Below, one piece after another: positions 29,921 to 39,226 of a DNA stretch of 64,000 nt (positions are counted from its first letter, which is position 1; each line of letters begins with the position of its first letter). Location of the stretch: the NCBI GenBank assembly GCA_029953615.1, contig CP124529.1:2012998-2076997 (forward strand), written 5' to 3'. The notes below the pieces were generated by a model. It had not been told where the DNA came from and ran no database searches. It saw only the letters and a list, made by a program, of their open reading frames with translations. The position numbers and the translations under genes were made by a program. The DNA is from Pseudomonas putida. Its GTDB lineage: Bacteria > Pseudomonadota > Gammaproteobacteria > Pseudomonadales > Pseudomonadaceae.

Positions 29921-30586
29921 TCAGAGCACCCGGCTTTCGAAGCGGCTCACACCCGGCAGCTCAAGCACCACTTCGTCACCGACATTGAACGGACCTACGC
30001 CCGCCGGGGTGCCGGTGAGGATCACATCCCCCGCCTGCAGCGAGAAATGCGCGGCCATGTACTGGATCATCGGCACAATAGGGTTGAGCATCATCGCGCT
30101 GTTACCGTCCTGGCGCACTTCGCCGTTGACGGTCAGGCGCACCGGGATGTCGGTCAAGGTCTCGAAGCTGGCGGCCGACACGAACGGCGGCAGTACGCAG
30201 GCGCCATCGAAGCACTTGGCCAGTTCCCAGGGCAGCCCCTTTTCCTTCAGCTTGGCCTGCACGTCGCGCAGGGTAAGGTCCAGCGCCGGGGCATAGCCGG
30301 AAATGGCGTCCAGCACCTCTTCCTCGGTCGGATGAGTTGACAGCGGCTTGCCCAGCAACACGGCAATTTCAGCCTCATAGTGCACCGAACCGCGCTCGGT
30401 CGGGATCTTGAAGCCACCTTCGGCCGGCACCACGCAACTGCCCGGCTTGATGAACAGCAGCGGTTCGGCGGGGATCGGGTTGTCCAGTTCCTTGGCATGC
30501 TCGGCATAGTTGCGGCCGATGCACACCACCTTGCCCAGCGGGAAGTGAATGCGCGTGCCGTCTACGTACTGGTGCTGGTAACTCAT
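29921..30586 (-). CDS. Fumarylacetoacetate hydrolase-family protein
   Basis: 221 residues, FAHD1/YcgM type. IGRNYAEHAKEL near residue 25, the metal-binding HYEAEIAVLLGK near 70, and the C-terminal LQAGDVILTGTPAGVGPF. Relatives act as acylpyruvases or oxaloacetate decarboxylases. It begins 25 bases after the D-2-hydroxyglutarate dehydrogenase-like gene on the same strand, so both may handle C4/C5 oxo-acid by-products. Confidence 0.88.
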   Translation of the reverse strand: MSYQHQYVDGTRIHFPLGKVVCIGRNYAEHAKELDNPIPAEPLLFIKPGSCVVPAEGGFKIPTERGSVHYEAEIAVLLGKPLSTHPTEEEVLDAISGYAPALDLTLRDVQAKLKEKGLPWELAKCFDGACVLPPFVSAASFETLTDIPVRLTVNGEVRQDGNSAMMLNPIVPMIQYMAAHFSLQAGDVILTGTPAGVGPFNVGDEVVLELPGVSRFESRVL

Positions 30587-30611
30587 GGCCGACTCCTCTG
30601 GATACTGCTTT

Positions 30612-32010
30612 CTATTCAGGTGCGAAGATCTTACCCGGATTCATGATGCCGTTAGGGTCGAACACGGCCTTTATTGCTTTCATGCAGGCGATTTCTTCCG
30701 GCGAGCGGCTGTAGCCCAGGTAGTCGCGCTTGGTCATGCCCACACCATGCTCGGCGGAAATCGAGCCGTTGTAGCGCTCGACAATCTCGAACACCCACTT
30801 GTTGACCTTGGTGCACGAGGCGAAGAAGTCGTCCTTGCTCATGTGCTCGGGCTTGAGAATGTTCAGGTGCAGGTTGCCGTCACCGATGTGGCCGTACCAC
30901 ACCACTTCGTAATCCGGGTAATGCTCGGCAACGACGGCATCTATATCGCGCAGGAACGCTGGCACTTTCGATACGGTGACCGAAATGTCGTTCTTGTACG
31001 GGGTCCAGTGCGAGATGGTTTCCGACAGGTACTCGCGCAGTTTCCACAGGTTTTTCAGCTGGGTCTCGCTCTGGCTCATCACCCCGTCCAGCACCCAGCC
31101 CTGCTCGACGCAGTGTTCGAAGGTGGCCAAGGCTTCGTTTGCCACCTCTTCGGTGCTGGCCTCGAACTCCAGCAGCGCGTAGAACGGGCAGTCGCTCTCG
31201 AACGGCGCCGGCACATCGCCACGCGCCAGGATTTTGGCCAGGCCCTTGTCAGAGAAGAACTCGAACGCGGTCAGGTCCAGCTTGCCCTGGAAGGCATGCA
31301 GCACCGGCATGATCGAGTCGAAATCCGGGGTGCCTAGCACCATCGCGGTGAGGTTGCGCGGCGCACGGTCCAGACGCATGGTGGCCTCGACCACGAAGCC
31401 CAGGGTACCTTCGGCACCGATGAACAGCTGGCGCAGGTCGTAGCCGGTGGCGTTCTTGATCAGGTTCTTTGTTCAGCTCCAGCAGTTCGCCCTTGCCGGT
31501 GACCACTTTCAGCCCTGCCACCCAGTTACGGGTCATGCCGTAGCGAATCACCTTGATCCCGCCGGCATTGGTGCCGATATTGCCGCCAATCTGGCTGGAA
31601 CCGCTGGAGGCGAAGTCCACCGGGTAATACAGGCCCTGCTCTTCGGCATAGGCTTGCAACTGACGGGTAATCACCCCTGGCTGGCAAACCACGGTGCGGT
31701 CGAAGGCATTGAAGCCGAGTATCTGGTTCATGTAGTCGAAGGCGACCACCACTTCACCATTGGCCGCCACGGCGCCGGCGGATAGCCCTGTACGCCCGCC
31801 AGACGGCACCAGTGCCACCTTGTGCGTATTGGCCCAGCGCACGATCGCTTGCACCTGCTCCACCGTCCTGGGGAAAACGATGGCGCTGGGCGCCGGTGGG
31901 TAGTGCTTGGTCCAGTCCTTGCCATAGGCTTCCAGGGAAGCTGCGTCGGTCAGGACCTTGCCAGGGTCGACAAGGGTCATCAGTTCATCAATTACAGCGG
32001 GGTGAGTCAT
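30612..32010 (-). pseudogene. FAD-linked D-2-hydroxyglutarate dehydrogenase-like oxidase, frameshifted
   Basis: N-terminal FAD-binding domain of the VAO/GlcD type (PSGGRTGLSAGAVA, SGSSQIGGNIGTNAGG) and a C-terminal FAD-oxidase domain with WYGHIGDGNLHLN and EHGVGMTKRDYL. In Pseudomonas such an enzyme removes the D-2-hydroxyglutarate that SerA makes, and here it diverges from serA. The frame breaks at 31468-31470: CTGAACAAAGAACC in place of CTGAACAAGAACC. Dropping one A restores 465 residues (start at 32010; 32034 is an alternative with AGGGTGA upstream). Confidence 0.82.
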
Positions 32011-32180
32011 CGCTGGAACTCTCGACTTATTCATAGTCACCCTGAGCACTCTTCACCTGTCGGGATAAGCTCAGATTGTGTCGCGTATGCTAGCATAGCC
32101 CTCCCGCTGTTCATGCTAAGGCTGCCTTTGCGCCTGGCATCACCCTCGCCATTTTTTCTCCGGGATACAGGTTTACGCAG

Positions 32181-33412
32181 ATGAGCAAGACTTCTCTCGA
32201 CAAGAGCAAGATCCGGTTCCTTCTTCTTGAAGGTGTGCACCAGAACGCGGTCGATACCCTCAAGGCCGCCGGCTACACCAACATCGAATACCTCACTGGT
32301 TCGCTGCCGGAAGCCGAGCTGAAGGAAAAGATCGCCGATGCCCACTTCATCGGCATCCGTTCGCGCACCCAGCTGACCGAAGAGATCTTCGACTGCGCCA
32401 AGAAACTGGTCGCCGTTGGCTGCTTCTGCATCGGCACCAACCAGGTCGACCTGGAAGCTGCCCGCGAGCGCGGTATCGCCGTGTTCAACGCGCCGTACTC
32501 CAACACCCGTTCGGTTGCCGAACTGGTACTGGCCGAAGCCATCCTGCTGCTGCGCGGCATCCCTGAGAAGAACGCTTCCTGCCACCGTGGTGGCTGGATC
32601 AAGAGCGCGGCCAACTCGTTCGAGATCCGCGGCAAGAAACTGGGCATCGTCGGTTATGGTTCGATCGGTACCCAGCTGTCGGTGCTGGCCGAAAGCCTGG
32701 GCATGCAGGTCTACTTCTTCGACCCGCTGACCAAGCTGCCACTGGGCAACGCCGTTCAGGTCACCAGCCTGCACGAGCTGCTGGGCCTGGCCGATATCGT
32801 TTCGCTGCACGTACCTGAGCTGCCATCCACCCAGTGGATGATCGGCGAGAAGGAAATTCGTGCAATGAAAAAAGGCTCGATCCTGATCAACGCCGCACGT
32901 GGCACCGTGGTCGAACTGGACCACCTGGCCGCCGCCATCAAGGACAAGCACCTGATCGGCGCCGCCACATCGACGTGTTCCCGGTCGAGCCACGCTCCAA
33001 CGACGAAGAGTTCGAAAGCCCGCTGCGCGGCCTGGACAACGTGATCCTGACCCCGCACATCGGTGGCTCCACCGCCGAAGCCCAGGCCAACATCGGTCTG
33101 GAAGTAGCCGAGAAGCTGGTCAAGTACAGCGACAACGGTACCTCGGTGTCCTCGGTCAACTTCCCGGAAGTAGCCCTGCCGGCGCACCCTGGCAAGCACC
33201 GCCTGCTGCACATCCACGAAAACATCCCGGGCGTGCTCAGCGAGATCAACAAGGTCTTCGCCGAGAATGGCATCAACATCTCCGGTCAGTTCCTGCAAAC
33301 CAACGATAAAGTCGGTTACGTGGTGATCGACGTGGACGCCGAGTACTCGGACCTGGCGCAAGAGAAGCTGCAACAGGTCAAGGGCACCATCCGCTCCCGC
33401 GTCCTGTTCTGA
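32181..33412 (+). pseudogene. serA: D-3-phosphoglycerate dehydrogenase SerA, frameshifted
   Basis: First step of serine synthesis, 3-phosphoglycerate to 3-phosphohydroxypyruvate; homologues also reduce 2-oxoglutarate. Rossmann motif GKKLGIVGYGSIGTQ near residue 157, catalytic residues in the NAD-binding domain, and a C-terminal ACT domain (HENIPGVLSEINKVF) for serine feedback. The frame breaks near 32967: GCCGCCACATCGAC stands where GCCGCCATCGAC (GAAIDVFPVEP) is expected, a tandem CA duplication. Removing two bases gives 409 residues, the Pseudomonas length. Followed by a strong terminator. Confidence 0.88.
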
Positions 33413-33428
33413 GTTCGCTGGCAGCATG

Positions 33429-33461
33429 AAAAAGGGAGGCCCTGGTGGCCTCCCTTTTTTT
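33429..33461 (+). terminator. Rho-independent terminator of serA
   Basis: An 11-bp stem AAAGGGAGGCC/GGCCTCCCTTT with a 5-base loop and seven T's, 17 bases after the stop. Nearly symmetric. Confidence 0.92.
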
Positions 33462-33481
33462 GCCTGTGAAATCGACGTCGC

Positions 33482-33571
33482 CTGCTTCGCGGGCTTGCCC
33501 GCTCCCACCGGTTCCCCACGAGCCTCGAAGCCAGTGGAATCCTGTGGGAGCGGGCAAGCCCGCGAAGAGCC
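33482..33571. repeat. REP pair (BIME)
   Basis: Inverted REP units between the ends of serA and the DUF4399 gene. The first copy has CCCACCGG instead of CCCACAGG. Confidence 0.88.
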
Positions 33572-33577
33572 CGACAC

Positions 33578-34054
33578 CTATTTCACGTCGACAGTAATCT
33601 TCTGCGACACGACGCTCGGCTTGAACGGCACGTGATACTGGTCACCCAGCACCAGTTGCAGGGTGTGCTTGCCCGGGGTCAGGGTAATGCTGGTTTCGGT
33701 CTGCGCCTTGCCGAAGTGCAGCACCTGCGGGCCATCCGGCAATGCGGTGCCGGCCTGTGGCATCAGGCTGGTCGGCAGCGCCATGTCGGCTACCGGCTCT
33801 TTATCCACATCCACCAGCAGGTGGTGGTGGCCGGTGTGCGGGGTGCTGTCACCCGCAGGCTTGAGCGCCATACCCTCGATGCCGAACTTGACGGTGAAGG
33901 TCCTGTCGACCGTGGCGCCATCGGCTGGGGAAACGATGAAGACCTTGGCCTCCTTGGGCGGCTCCTGGCTTTTCAGGGCATCTGCGGCGCTGGCGAACAT
34001 TGACGCTCCCATCAACAGACCAGCAACGGCAGCACGCGAAAATAGGCTGTTCAT
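33578..34054 (-). CDS. DUF4399 periplasmic protein
   Basis: 158 residues with a signal peptide (about 1-24, ending FASAADA). The DUF4399 body contains VFIVSPADGATVDRTFTVKFGIEGM and the His cluster TPHTGHHHLLVDVD, then LTPGKHTLQLVLGDQ. The histidines could bind a metal, but no function is established. AGGAG precedes the ATG. Confidence 0.82.
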   Translation of the reverse strand: MNSLFSRAAVAGLLMGASMFASAADALKSQEPPKEAKVFIVSPADGATVDRTFTVKFGIEGMALKPAGDSTPHTGHHHLLVDVDKEPVADMALPTSLMPQAGTALPDGPQVLHFGKAQTETSITLTPGKHTLQLVLGDQYHVPFKPSVVSQKITVDVK

Positions 34055-34280
34055 TCACTTCTCCTGTGATTCACTTATTGACCGCCGCCACTATTCCGGT
34101 GGCGGCGGTAGTTCACCTTAGTTGATATGTTCGTCCAGATGTTCACATCGTCAGGCAGAAATATTTCAATCAGGGTTAAACAATGCCGAGGCTTCAAGGT
34201 CATAGGCTGCGCTCGACCACGGCGAGGAAGAAAGCCGTGGCGAAGGTTATTCATCTGCCAAAGATATAAAGGGGCTTTTC

Positions 34281-34769
34281 ATGCGTACGACTATTGGGGT
34301 AATGCTGGCGGTACTGATCACGCCATTGGCTCAGGCCGAGCTGATTGATGATATTGCCGACCGGGGCGAACTGCGCATTGCCGTGCAGGCCGACAACTCG
34401 CCGTACGCATTCAAGGAAAACGACCACCTGAGCGGCTTCGAGATCGACTTCGGCCAGGCGCTGGCCAAGGAACTGGACCTGCGCGCCGAATTCATCGAAG
34501 CCCCTGCCGCAGAGGTGCTGCCGGGTGTCGAGGCTGGCAAGTACGACATAGCACTGACCCCGTCGAGCGAATCGCCCAAGGGTAACGGCCCGCTCGATGT
34601 GAGTCTGCCGTTCAGCGAGAAGCAGCTGGTGATCCCGTTCCAGAAGGACAACCCGGCGTTCGAGAGCGCGGTGAACAATGCACTGCAGCGGCTCAAGGAC
34701 AACGGGCGAACTGCCGAGCTTGAGCAGAAATGGTTCAAGGGGGTGCCTGAGACTGCGGCCGGGCAGTAA
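34281..34769 (+). CDS. Short solute-binding-like protein (SBP family 3, second lobe reduced)
   Basis: 162 residues: a signal peptide (about 1-20) then an N-terminal lobe of the amino-acid binding-protein family (ELRIAVQADNSPYAFKENDHLSGFEIDFGQALAKEL). The frame passes from the middle of lobe 1 (LPFSEKQLVIPF) straight to the C-terminal helix (ALQRLKDNGRTAELEQKWFKG). About 90 residues of lobe 2 present in ordinary 250-residue binding proteins are missing. Start and stop are clean and the frame is open, so it is probably a stable short form. No permease is adjacent. Confidence 0.7.
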   Translation: MRTTIGVMLAVLITPLAQAELIDDIADRGELRIAVQADNSPYAFKENDHLSGFEIDFGQALAKELDLRAEFIEAPAAEVLPGVEAGKYDIALTPSSESPKGNGPLDVSLPFSEKQLVIPFQKDNPAFESAVNNALQRLKDNGRTAELEQKWFKGVPETAAGQ

Positions 34770-34788
34770 GTGCTTGATTGCCTGCACC

Positions 34789-34863
34789 GGCCTCTTCGCG
34801 GGCACGCCCGCTCCCACAGGCGGGTGCTATCCCTGTGGGAGCGGGCGTGCCCGCGAAAGGGCC
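34789..34863. repeat. REP pair (BIME)
   Basis: Inverted REP units about 10 bases apart, between the short binding-like gene and the DUF523 gene (convergent). Confidence 0.9.
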
Positions 34864-34872
34864 GGACCAGGC

Positions 34873-35377
34873 TTAAGCTGAAAGCCCAGCCAGCGCCTGT
34901 TCCGCCAGGTCCAGCTCCAGCTCGCTGAACACCAGAACCCCGGCCCGCCGCAGTAATGCCGTGGTCAACCCCTTCCCCCGCCACCTTCACACCACTGAAC
35001 GTGCCGTCGTAGGTCAACCGGTTGCCACACGAAGGGCTACCCGCCTTCAGTACCGCCACGCGAATGCCATGCTGGCGCACCAGCTCCAGCGCCCGCTGCG
35101 CCCCGGCCAGGAATTCGGCGCTGACATCCTCGCCCGTCACCGTCAGCACCTGCGCGCCGCCGTCGAGCACCTTGGCGCCCTGCCCGCCCGGTATTTCTGC
35201 AGGCGGCCGTGGGGTCGGCAAGCCACCCGCCACTTCGGGGCACAACGGCACCACGCGCCCTTCGGCCTGCCAGCGCTGCAATAGGTCGGGGTGGCCACTG
35301 GCGCGGCCGTCATAGCGCACTGGCTGCCCCAGCAGGCAGGCGCTGACCAGCACCTTGGGCAAGTCAGAACGGGTCAT
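34873..35377 (-). pseudogene. DUF523 family protein, frameshifted
   Basis: A cysteine-containing DUF523 protein: VLVSACLLGQPVRYDG at the N-terminus, LCPEVAGGLPTPRPPAEI near 47, and LKAGSPSCGNRLTYDGTFSG near 110. The frame breaks near 34968: GGGGTTGACC in place of GGGGTGACC. Without the extra T it continues TTALLRRAGVLVFSELELDLAEQALAGLSA and stops at 34873, giving 167 residues. Its ATG overlaps the end of the upstream oxygenase gene by 14 bases. Confidence 0.75.
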
Positions 35378-35987
35378 TGCCACGGCGCCGGAACCAGCCG
35401 GTCAACGAAAGCCGCTCACGCCCTGCCGGCAGCACTTCATGGGGCACCTCGCCCGACAGGAACACCACCAGGCAGCCCGCTACAGGCTGCACATCATGCT
35501 CGACACCGTCCGCCAGGAACATGCGCAACTGGCCACCGTCCTGCGGCTGCCAGCCTTCATTCAGGTACAGGACTGCCGACACCATGCGCCGGTCATCGTC
35601 GCGGAAGCGGTCCAGGTGCCGGCGATAGAATGCCCCGGGCGGGTACAAGGCAAAATGGCACTCGAAGTCTTCCAGGCCCAGGAACAGGCCCTGGTTGATG
35701 GCCTGGCGCAGTTGATCCATGGCGGCCAGGTACCGGTCGCAGGCCTCGGCCTGGCCAGGGTCGATCCACTGGATCTGGTCGCCGCGGATGGCCTCGCGCA
35801 CCTCCTGGGCAGCACCGCGCCCAACCCCCGCGGGGTTGAGTTCGCCTTCGGCATCACGGCGCCGGCACTCGGCCGCCAGCGCGCGCACCAGGTCGGCAGG
35901 CAGAAACAGCGCCTGCTGGGACCAGCCATGGGTGGCCAGATCGTCGACGACGGCCGCAAGCATCGGGTGTTCAGGGGAGGTGTGCAT
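35364..35987 (-). CDS. 2-oxoglutarate/Fe(II)-dependent oxygenase (prolyl 4-hydroxylase-like)
   Basis: 207 residues from the ATG at 35987 (others upstream are possible). The Fe(II) site is HxD in FYRRHLDRFRDD near residue 120 and the distal His in VPHEVLP near 188, with the 2-oxoglutarate Arg in RERLSLTGWFRRR. SAVLYLNEGWQPQDGGQLR is typical of the P4Hc domain. Coupled by overlap to the DUF523 gene. Substrate not predictable. Confidence 0.82.
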   Translation of the reverse strand: MHTSPEHPMLAAVVDDLATHGWSQQALFLPADLVRALAAECRRRDAEGELNPAGVGRGAAQEVREAIRGDQIQWIDPGQAEACDRYLAAMDQLRQAINQGLFLGLEDFECHFALYPPGAFYRRHLDRFRDDDRRMVSAVLYLNEGWQPQDGGQLRMFLADGVEHDVQPVAGCLVVFLSGEVPHEVLPAGRERLSLTGWFRRRGNDPF

Positions 35988-36109
35988 GGCGCGCATCATA
36001 TCCATTCGCCATGCTGGCGCACAGCGCCACTTGGCCGAGAAGCACGCGGATATCTCGACAAACCGGCGCCAGCCCACGGACAATAGCCACCTGCCGACAG
36101 GAGTCCTGA

Positions 36110-36862
36110 ATGCGCCGTCTGTTTTCCCTGATTCTGCTGATGATCTGCACCGTGCCTGTCTGGGCAGACAACCTGGATCAACTGTACAAGGCCGCCGGCT
36201 GGCCCGACCAGCGCGCCCATTTCAACGATGCCCTGACCGCCGCCCAGGAACGCTACCGCAACAGTTTGCCACCCGCCGTGTACCAGGCGCTGGTCAACAA
36301 CAGCAACCAGCGTTTCCAGGCCCAGGCGGTGGACCGTCGCGCCCAGGCCCAGCTGCGCGCAACCTTGGCCAACCCGGCACCGGCGCTGGCCTTCTTCCGG
36401 TCACCGCTAGGGCGTAAGGTGGTAGCTGCCGAGCTCAAGGCCACCCGCAAGGATGAACTGGCCAGGCATGCCAAGGGCCTGCCGAAAATCCAGGCCAGCG
36501 ACGACCGCTTGCTGATCATCGGCCACCTGGCCCAGGCCCTGCCGGCGCGCGAAGCCGGCGCCGAAGTGAGCCTGGCCATCGCTGGCGTGGCGGCCGACAG
36601 CCTCAGCTCGATGATCCCCGGCCTGTTCGGCGGCGGCCAGGCCCAGGGCCTGCTCGATGGTCAGCGCCAGCGCCTGATTAGCCAGATCGGCGAAGACCTC
36701 AACAACACGCTGCTGTATGTCTACCGCGACCTGTCCGATGCCGAGCTGGAAGAGTTCGCCACCTTTGCCGAGTCGCCAGACGGCAAGGCTTACTACCAGG
36801 CCGCCCTGGCCGCCGTTCGCGCAGGCCTGGCGGTTGGCCAGAGCAGCAGCGACCTGAAGTGA
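36110..36862 (+). CDS. DUF2059-domain periplasmic protein
   Basis: 250 residues with a signal peptide (about 1-20, ending VWA). Mostly helical; the C-terminal part LSDAELEEFATFAESPDGKAYYQA near 208-231 matches the DUF2059 pattern. GGAG lies 7 bases before the ATG. Function unknown. Confidence 0.8.
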   Translation: MRRLFSLILLMICTVPVWADNLDQLYKAAGWPDQRAHFNDALTAAQERYRNSLPPAVYQALVNNSNQRFQAQAVDRRAQAQLRATLANPAPALAFFRSPLGRKVVAAELKATRKDELARHAKGLPKIQASDDRLLIIGHLAQALPAREAGAEVSLAIAGVAADSLSSMIPGLFGGGQAQGLLDGQRQRLISQIGEDLNNTLLYVYRDLSDAELEEFATFAESPDGKAYYQAALAAVRAGLAVGQSSSDLK

Positions 36863-37789
36863 TCAGCCCAGGCGCTGGTCGATGAAGTCGAAGTAGCGCT
36901 GGCGAATGCCCGGCAGCTCGTTGGCCAAGTGGTGACGGGCCTCGGGCAGCATCAGAATCTGCGGTTCGGCGAACTTGGCCTTGAGTACTTCGAGGTTATA
37001 GGGCCAGTCCACTGTGCCATCCGCCTCTCCTTGCACGATCAACGGCCGCAGCGTGCTGCGTGGCGCGGCCTCGATGCGTTTGACCCAGGCAATCAAGGCA
37101 CCCACCCAGGCCGTTGGCAGGCGGCGCGGTTGCAGCGGATCGGCTTCGAGGAACGGCAGGAAGGCCGGGTCATTGGTGTTCTCGCTGAAGCGCCGCTCGA
37201 TGCCATTCACGAAGTGACGCAACACGCGATAGCTCAGCTTCGACCAGCGCCAGGCACAGGGCCGCACCAGCGGCGCCAACAGGATGACCTGGCCATCGAT
37301 GGGACTGCGCGCGCCCTGGTGCAGCAGGTGGTCCACAGCGATGGCGCCACCGGTGCTTTGCCCGCATAGGTGCCAGGGGCGCGGCAATTGCAGCGTGCGC
37401 GCCTGCTCGAACAACGCCTCCAGCACCTGCTGGTACAGCGCGAAATCACTGATGCTGGCCCGCTCGCCGCTGGACAGACCGTGGCCGGGCAGGTCGCAGC
37501 TGATCACGGCGAAACCCTGTTTCAGCGCCCAATCGATCACATGCCGGTAGAGGCCCATATGGTCGTAATAACCGTGCAGCAGGAACAGCGTCGCGCTTGG
37601 CTGGTCGGGTAGCCAGGCCTGCCCTGCCAGCTCGAAGCCTGCGGCCTGGAAGCCGCCCAGCCAACTGTTGGCCGACAGGTTCAGGCCATAGAAGCGCTGA
37701 TAGTCCTGCGCCTGGGCCGACAACGGCTGGCGAGCGGTGAACGGCGCCAGGCTGGTGCGCAGGAAGTCAGGGTGAAAGGCAGCGGGCAT
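36863..37789 (-). CDS. Alpha/beta hydrolase (lysophospholipase-like)
   Basis: About 308 residues of the Hydrolase_4 type. Oxyanion/cap features FLLHGYYDHMGLYRHV near 60, nucleophile elbow GQSTGG with the catalytic Ser near 137, an Asp in EADGTVDWPYN, and the His in PEARHHLANELP. Two adjacent in-frame starts (37798, 37789) exist; 37789 has GGATG 8 bases upstream. It ends directly against the DUF2059 stop (convergent). Substrate may be a monoacylglycerol or lysophospholipid. Confidence 0.82.
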   Translation of the reverse strand: MPAAFHPDFLRTSLAPFTARQPLSAQAQDYQRFYGLNLSANSWLGGFQAAGFELAGQAWLPDQPSATLFLLHGYYDHMGLYRHVIDWALKQGFAVISCDLPGHGLSSGERASISDFALYQQVLEALFEQARTLQLPRPWHLCGQSTGGAIAVDHLLHQGARSPIDGQVILLAPLVRPCAWRWSKLSYRVLRHFVNGIERRFSENTNDPAFLPFLEADPLQPRRLPTAWVGALIAWVKRIEAAPRSTLRPLIVQGEADGTVDWPYNLEVLKAKFAEPQILMLPEARHHLANELPGIRQRYFDFIDQRLG

Positions 37790-37886
37790 CGGGTACATCC
37801 AAAGCGAAGCAAGTATTGATCTGGGATATTCAGCTCTGGCCGACGTCGTGGCAAGCTTGCTCCCATCGTTCAACCAGCACCGATCC

Positions 37887-38009
37887 CTTGTAGGAGCGGC
37901 CTTGTGTCGCGATAGGGCCGCAAAGCGGCCCCGGCAATATCAGCTTGATGCACAAATCCCGGGGCGCGCGCTTCGCACCCCTATCGCGACACAAGGCCGC
38001 TCCTACAGG
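37887..38009. repeat. Repeat pair, GTAGGAGC-type family
   Basis: TGTAGGAGCGGCCTTGTGTCGCGATAGGG units face each other across an insert holding a GGGCCGCAAAGCGGCCCC hairpin. It lies in the divergent gap between the hydrolase and DUF6436 genes, where its right arm lies just before the DUF6436 start. Confidence 0.85.
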
Positions 38010-38025
38010 GGACCGCGAAGACTTC

Positions 38026-38595
38026 ATGAAGAACCGGATCATCAAGCCACTGTGCATGGCACTTGCCCTCCTGATCGGCGCCGTCATCCTCTGGCAGGCC
38101 TACACCACCTTCCAGGCCCGCTACCTGCGCCCCTTCGACAACCAGGCCACGCTGTTCGACGGCAGCCAGCTGCAACTGCCCCCCGAACTGGCCGGCCCAG
38201 GCCCGATCCGCGTGGTGCACGTCTGGGACCCGGCCTGCCCCTGCAATGTCGGCAACCAGCAGCACCTGGGGGAACTGGTCAGCCAGTTCGCCAGCCAGGA
38301 GGTAACCTTCCACGTGCTGCAAAAGCCCGGCAGCCACGGGCAGTTGCCCGCCAACCTCACCGCCCTCAAGCCACTCGCCAGCCTGCCCGGCAGCGAACAC
38401 CTGCCCGCCTCCCCGGCCGTGGCCATCTGGGACCGGCAGGGCCGCCTGGCCTACTTCGGCCCCTACAGTGAAGGCACGGTGTGCAACGCCAGCAACAGCT
38501 TCATCGAGCCGATCCTCAAGGCTCTACTCGACGGCCGCCAGGTGAGTGCCTCCAATACCCTGGCGGTGGGCTGCTACTGCCCCTGGGCCGGCTGA
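38026..38595 (+). CDS. DUF6436 thioredoxin-fold membrane-anchored protein
   Basis: 189 residues: an N-terminal membrane anchor (about 10-32), then a TlpA/thioredoxin-like fold with VVHVWDPACPCNVGNQQHL, where a CxC pair replaces the CxxC. It ends VGCYCPWAG with two more Cys. Likely a periplasm-facing thiol protein. The ATG at 38026 (MKNRIIKPLCM) is preferred; upstream codons come from the repeat. The end overlaps the acetyltransferase gene by 22 bases tail to tail. Confidence 0.75.
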   Translation: MKNRIIKPLCMALALLIGAVILWQAYTTFQARYLRPFDNQATLFDGSQLQLPPELAGPGPIRVVHVWDPACPCNVGNQQHLGELVSQFASQEVTFHVLQKPGSHGQLPANLTALKPLASLPGSEHLPASPAVAIWDRQGRLAYFGPYSEGTVCNASNSFIEPILKALLDGRQVSASNTLAVGCYCPWAG

Positions 38596-39140
38596 CGCAC
38601 CCGTGCAGGGTTGCCCACTACCACCGCGCCCGCTGGCACATCACGGGTGACCACACTACCGGCCCCTACCACGGCGTTGTCGCCAATGGTCACCCCCGGC
38701 AGGATGATCGCCGCGCCGCCGATCCACACGTTGTTGCCGATGGTTACCGGCCGACCGCTCTCCAGCCCTGTGCGGCGCACCTCGGGGTCGAGCGGGTGGT
38801 CGGCGGTATAGATCTGCACGTTGGGGCCGATCTGGCAGTCGTCACCGATACGCACCGGCAGCACATCGAGGATCACGCAGTTGAAGTTCATGAAGGTGTT
38901 GCGGCCGACGCTGATGTTGTAGCCATAGTCGCAAAAGAACGGCGGGCGGATCACCGTGCCTTCGCCGACCTGGCCAAAGTGCTCTATCAACAGCCCATGA
39001 CGTGCGTCGTTGAGCAGTTCGACACTACTGTTGTAACGGTGCATCCAGTGCTTGTTGGCGATCTGCTCGGCCTGCAGCTCGGGGCAACCAGCGTGATAGA
39101 GCTGGCCTGTAAGCATTTTCTGTTTTTCGCTGAGGGACAT
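38574..39140 (-). CDS. maa: Sugar O-acetyltransferase (Maa/NodL type)
   Basis: 188 residues of the hexapeptide left-handed beta-helix acyltransferases. N-terminal MSLSEKQKMLTGQLYHAGCPEL is typical of maltose/galactoside acetyltransferases, and the catalytic His is in YTADHPLDPEVR near 115. GNNVWIGGAAIILPGVTIGDNAVVGAGSVV shows the hexapeptide repeats. Transfers acetyl from acetyl-CoA to a sugar hydroxyl. Confidence 0.88.
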   Translation of the reverse strand: MSLSEKQKMLTGQLYHAGCPELQAEQIANKHWMHRYNSSVELLNDARHGLLIEHFGQVGEGTVIRPPFFCDYGYNISVGRNTFMNFNCVILDVLPVRIGDDCQIGPNVQIYTADHPLDPEVRRTGLESGRPVTIGNNVWIGGAAIILPGVTIGDNAVVGAGSVVTRDVPAGAVVVGNPARVRQPAQGQ

Positions 39141-39226
39141 GGAAACTCCTTTGGGGGGCTATGCTCTGATCGCGAATCCGCCGATCATCGGACCACATTT
39201 TTCGCCTGAACGCACAAGGAGCCTGC

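Noticed and set aside
34331..35383. 350-residue DUF523-containing frame extending through a REP pair
   Set aside because: The extension is a product of the insertion near 34968; the corrected protein stops at 34873.
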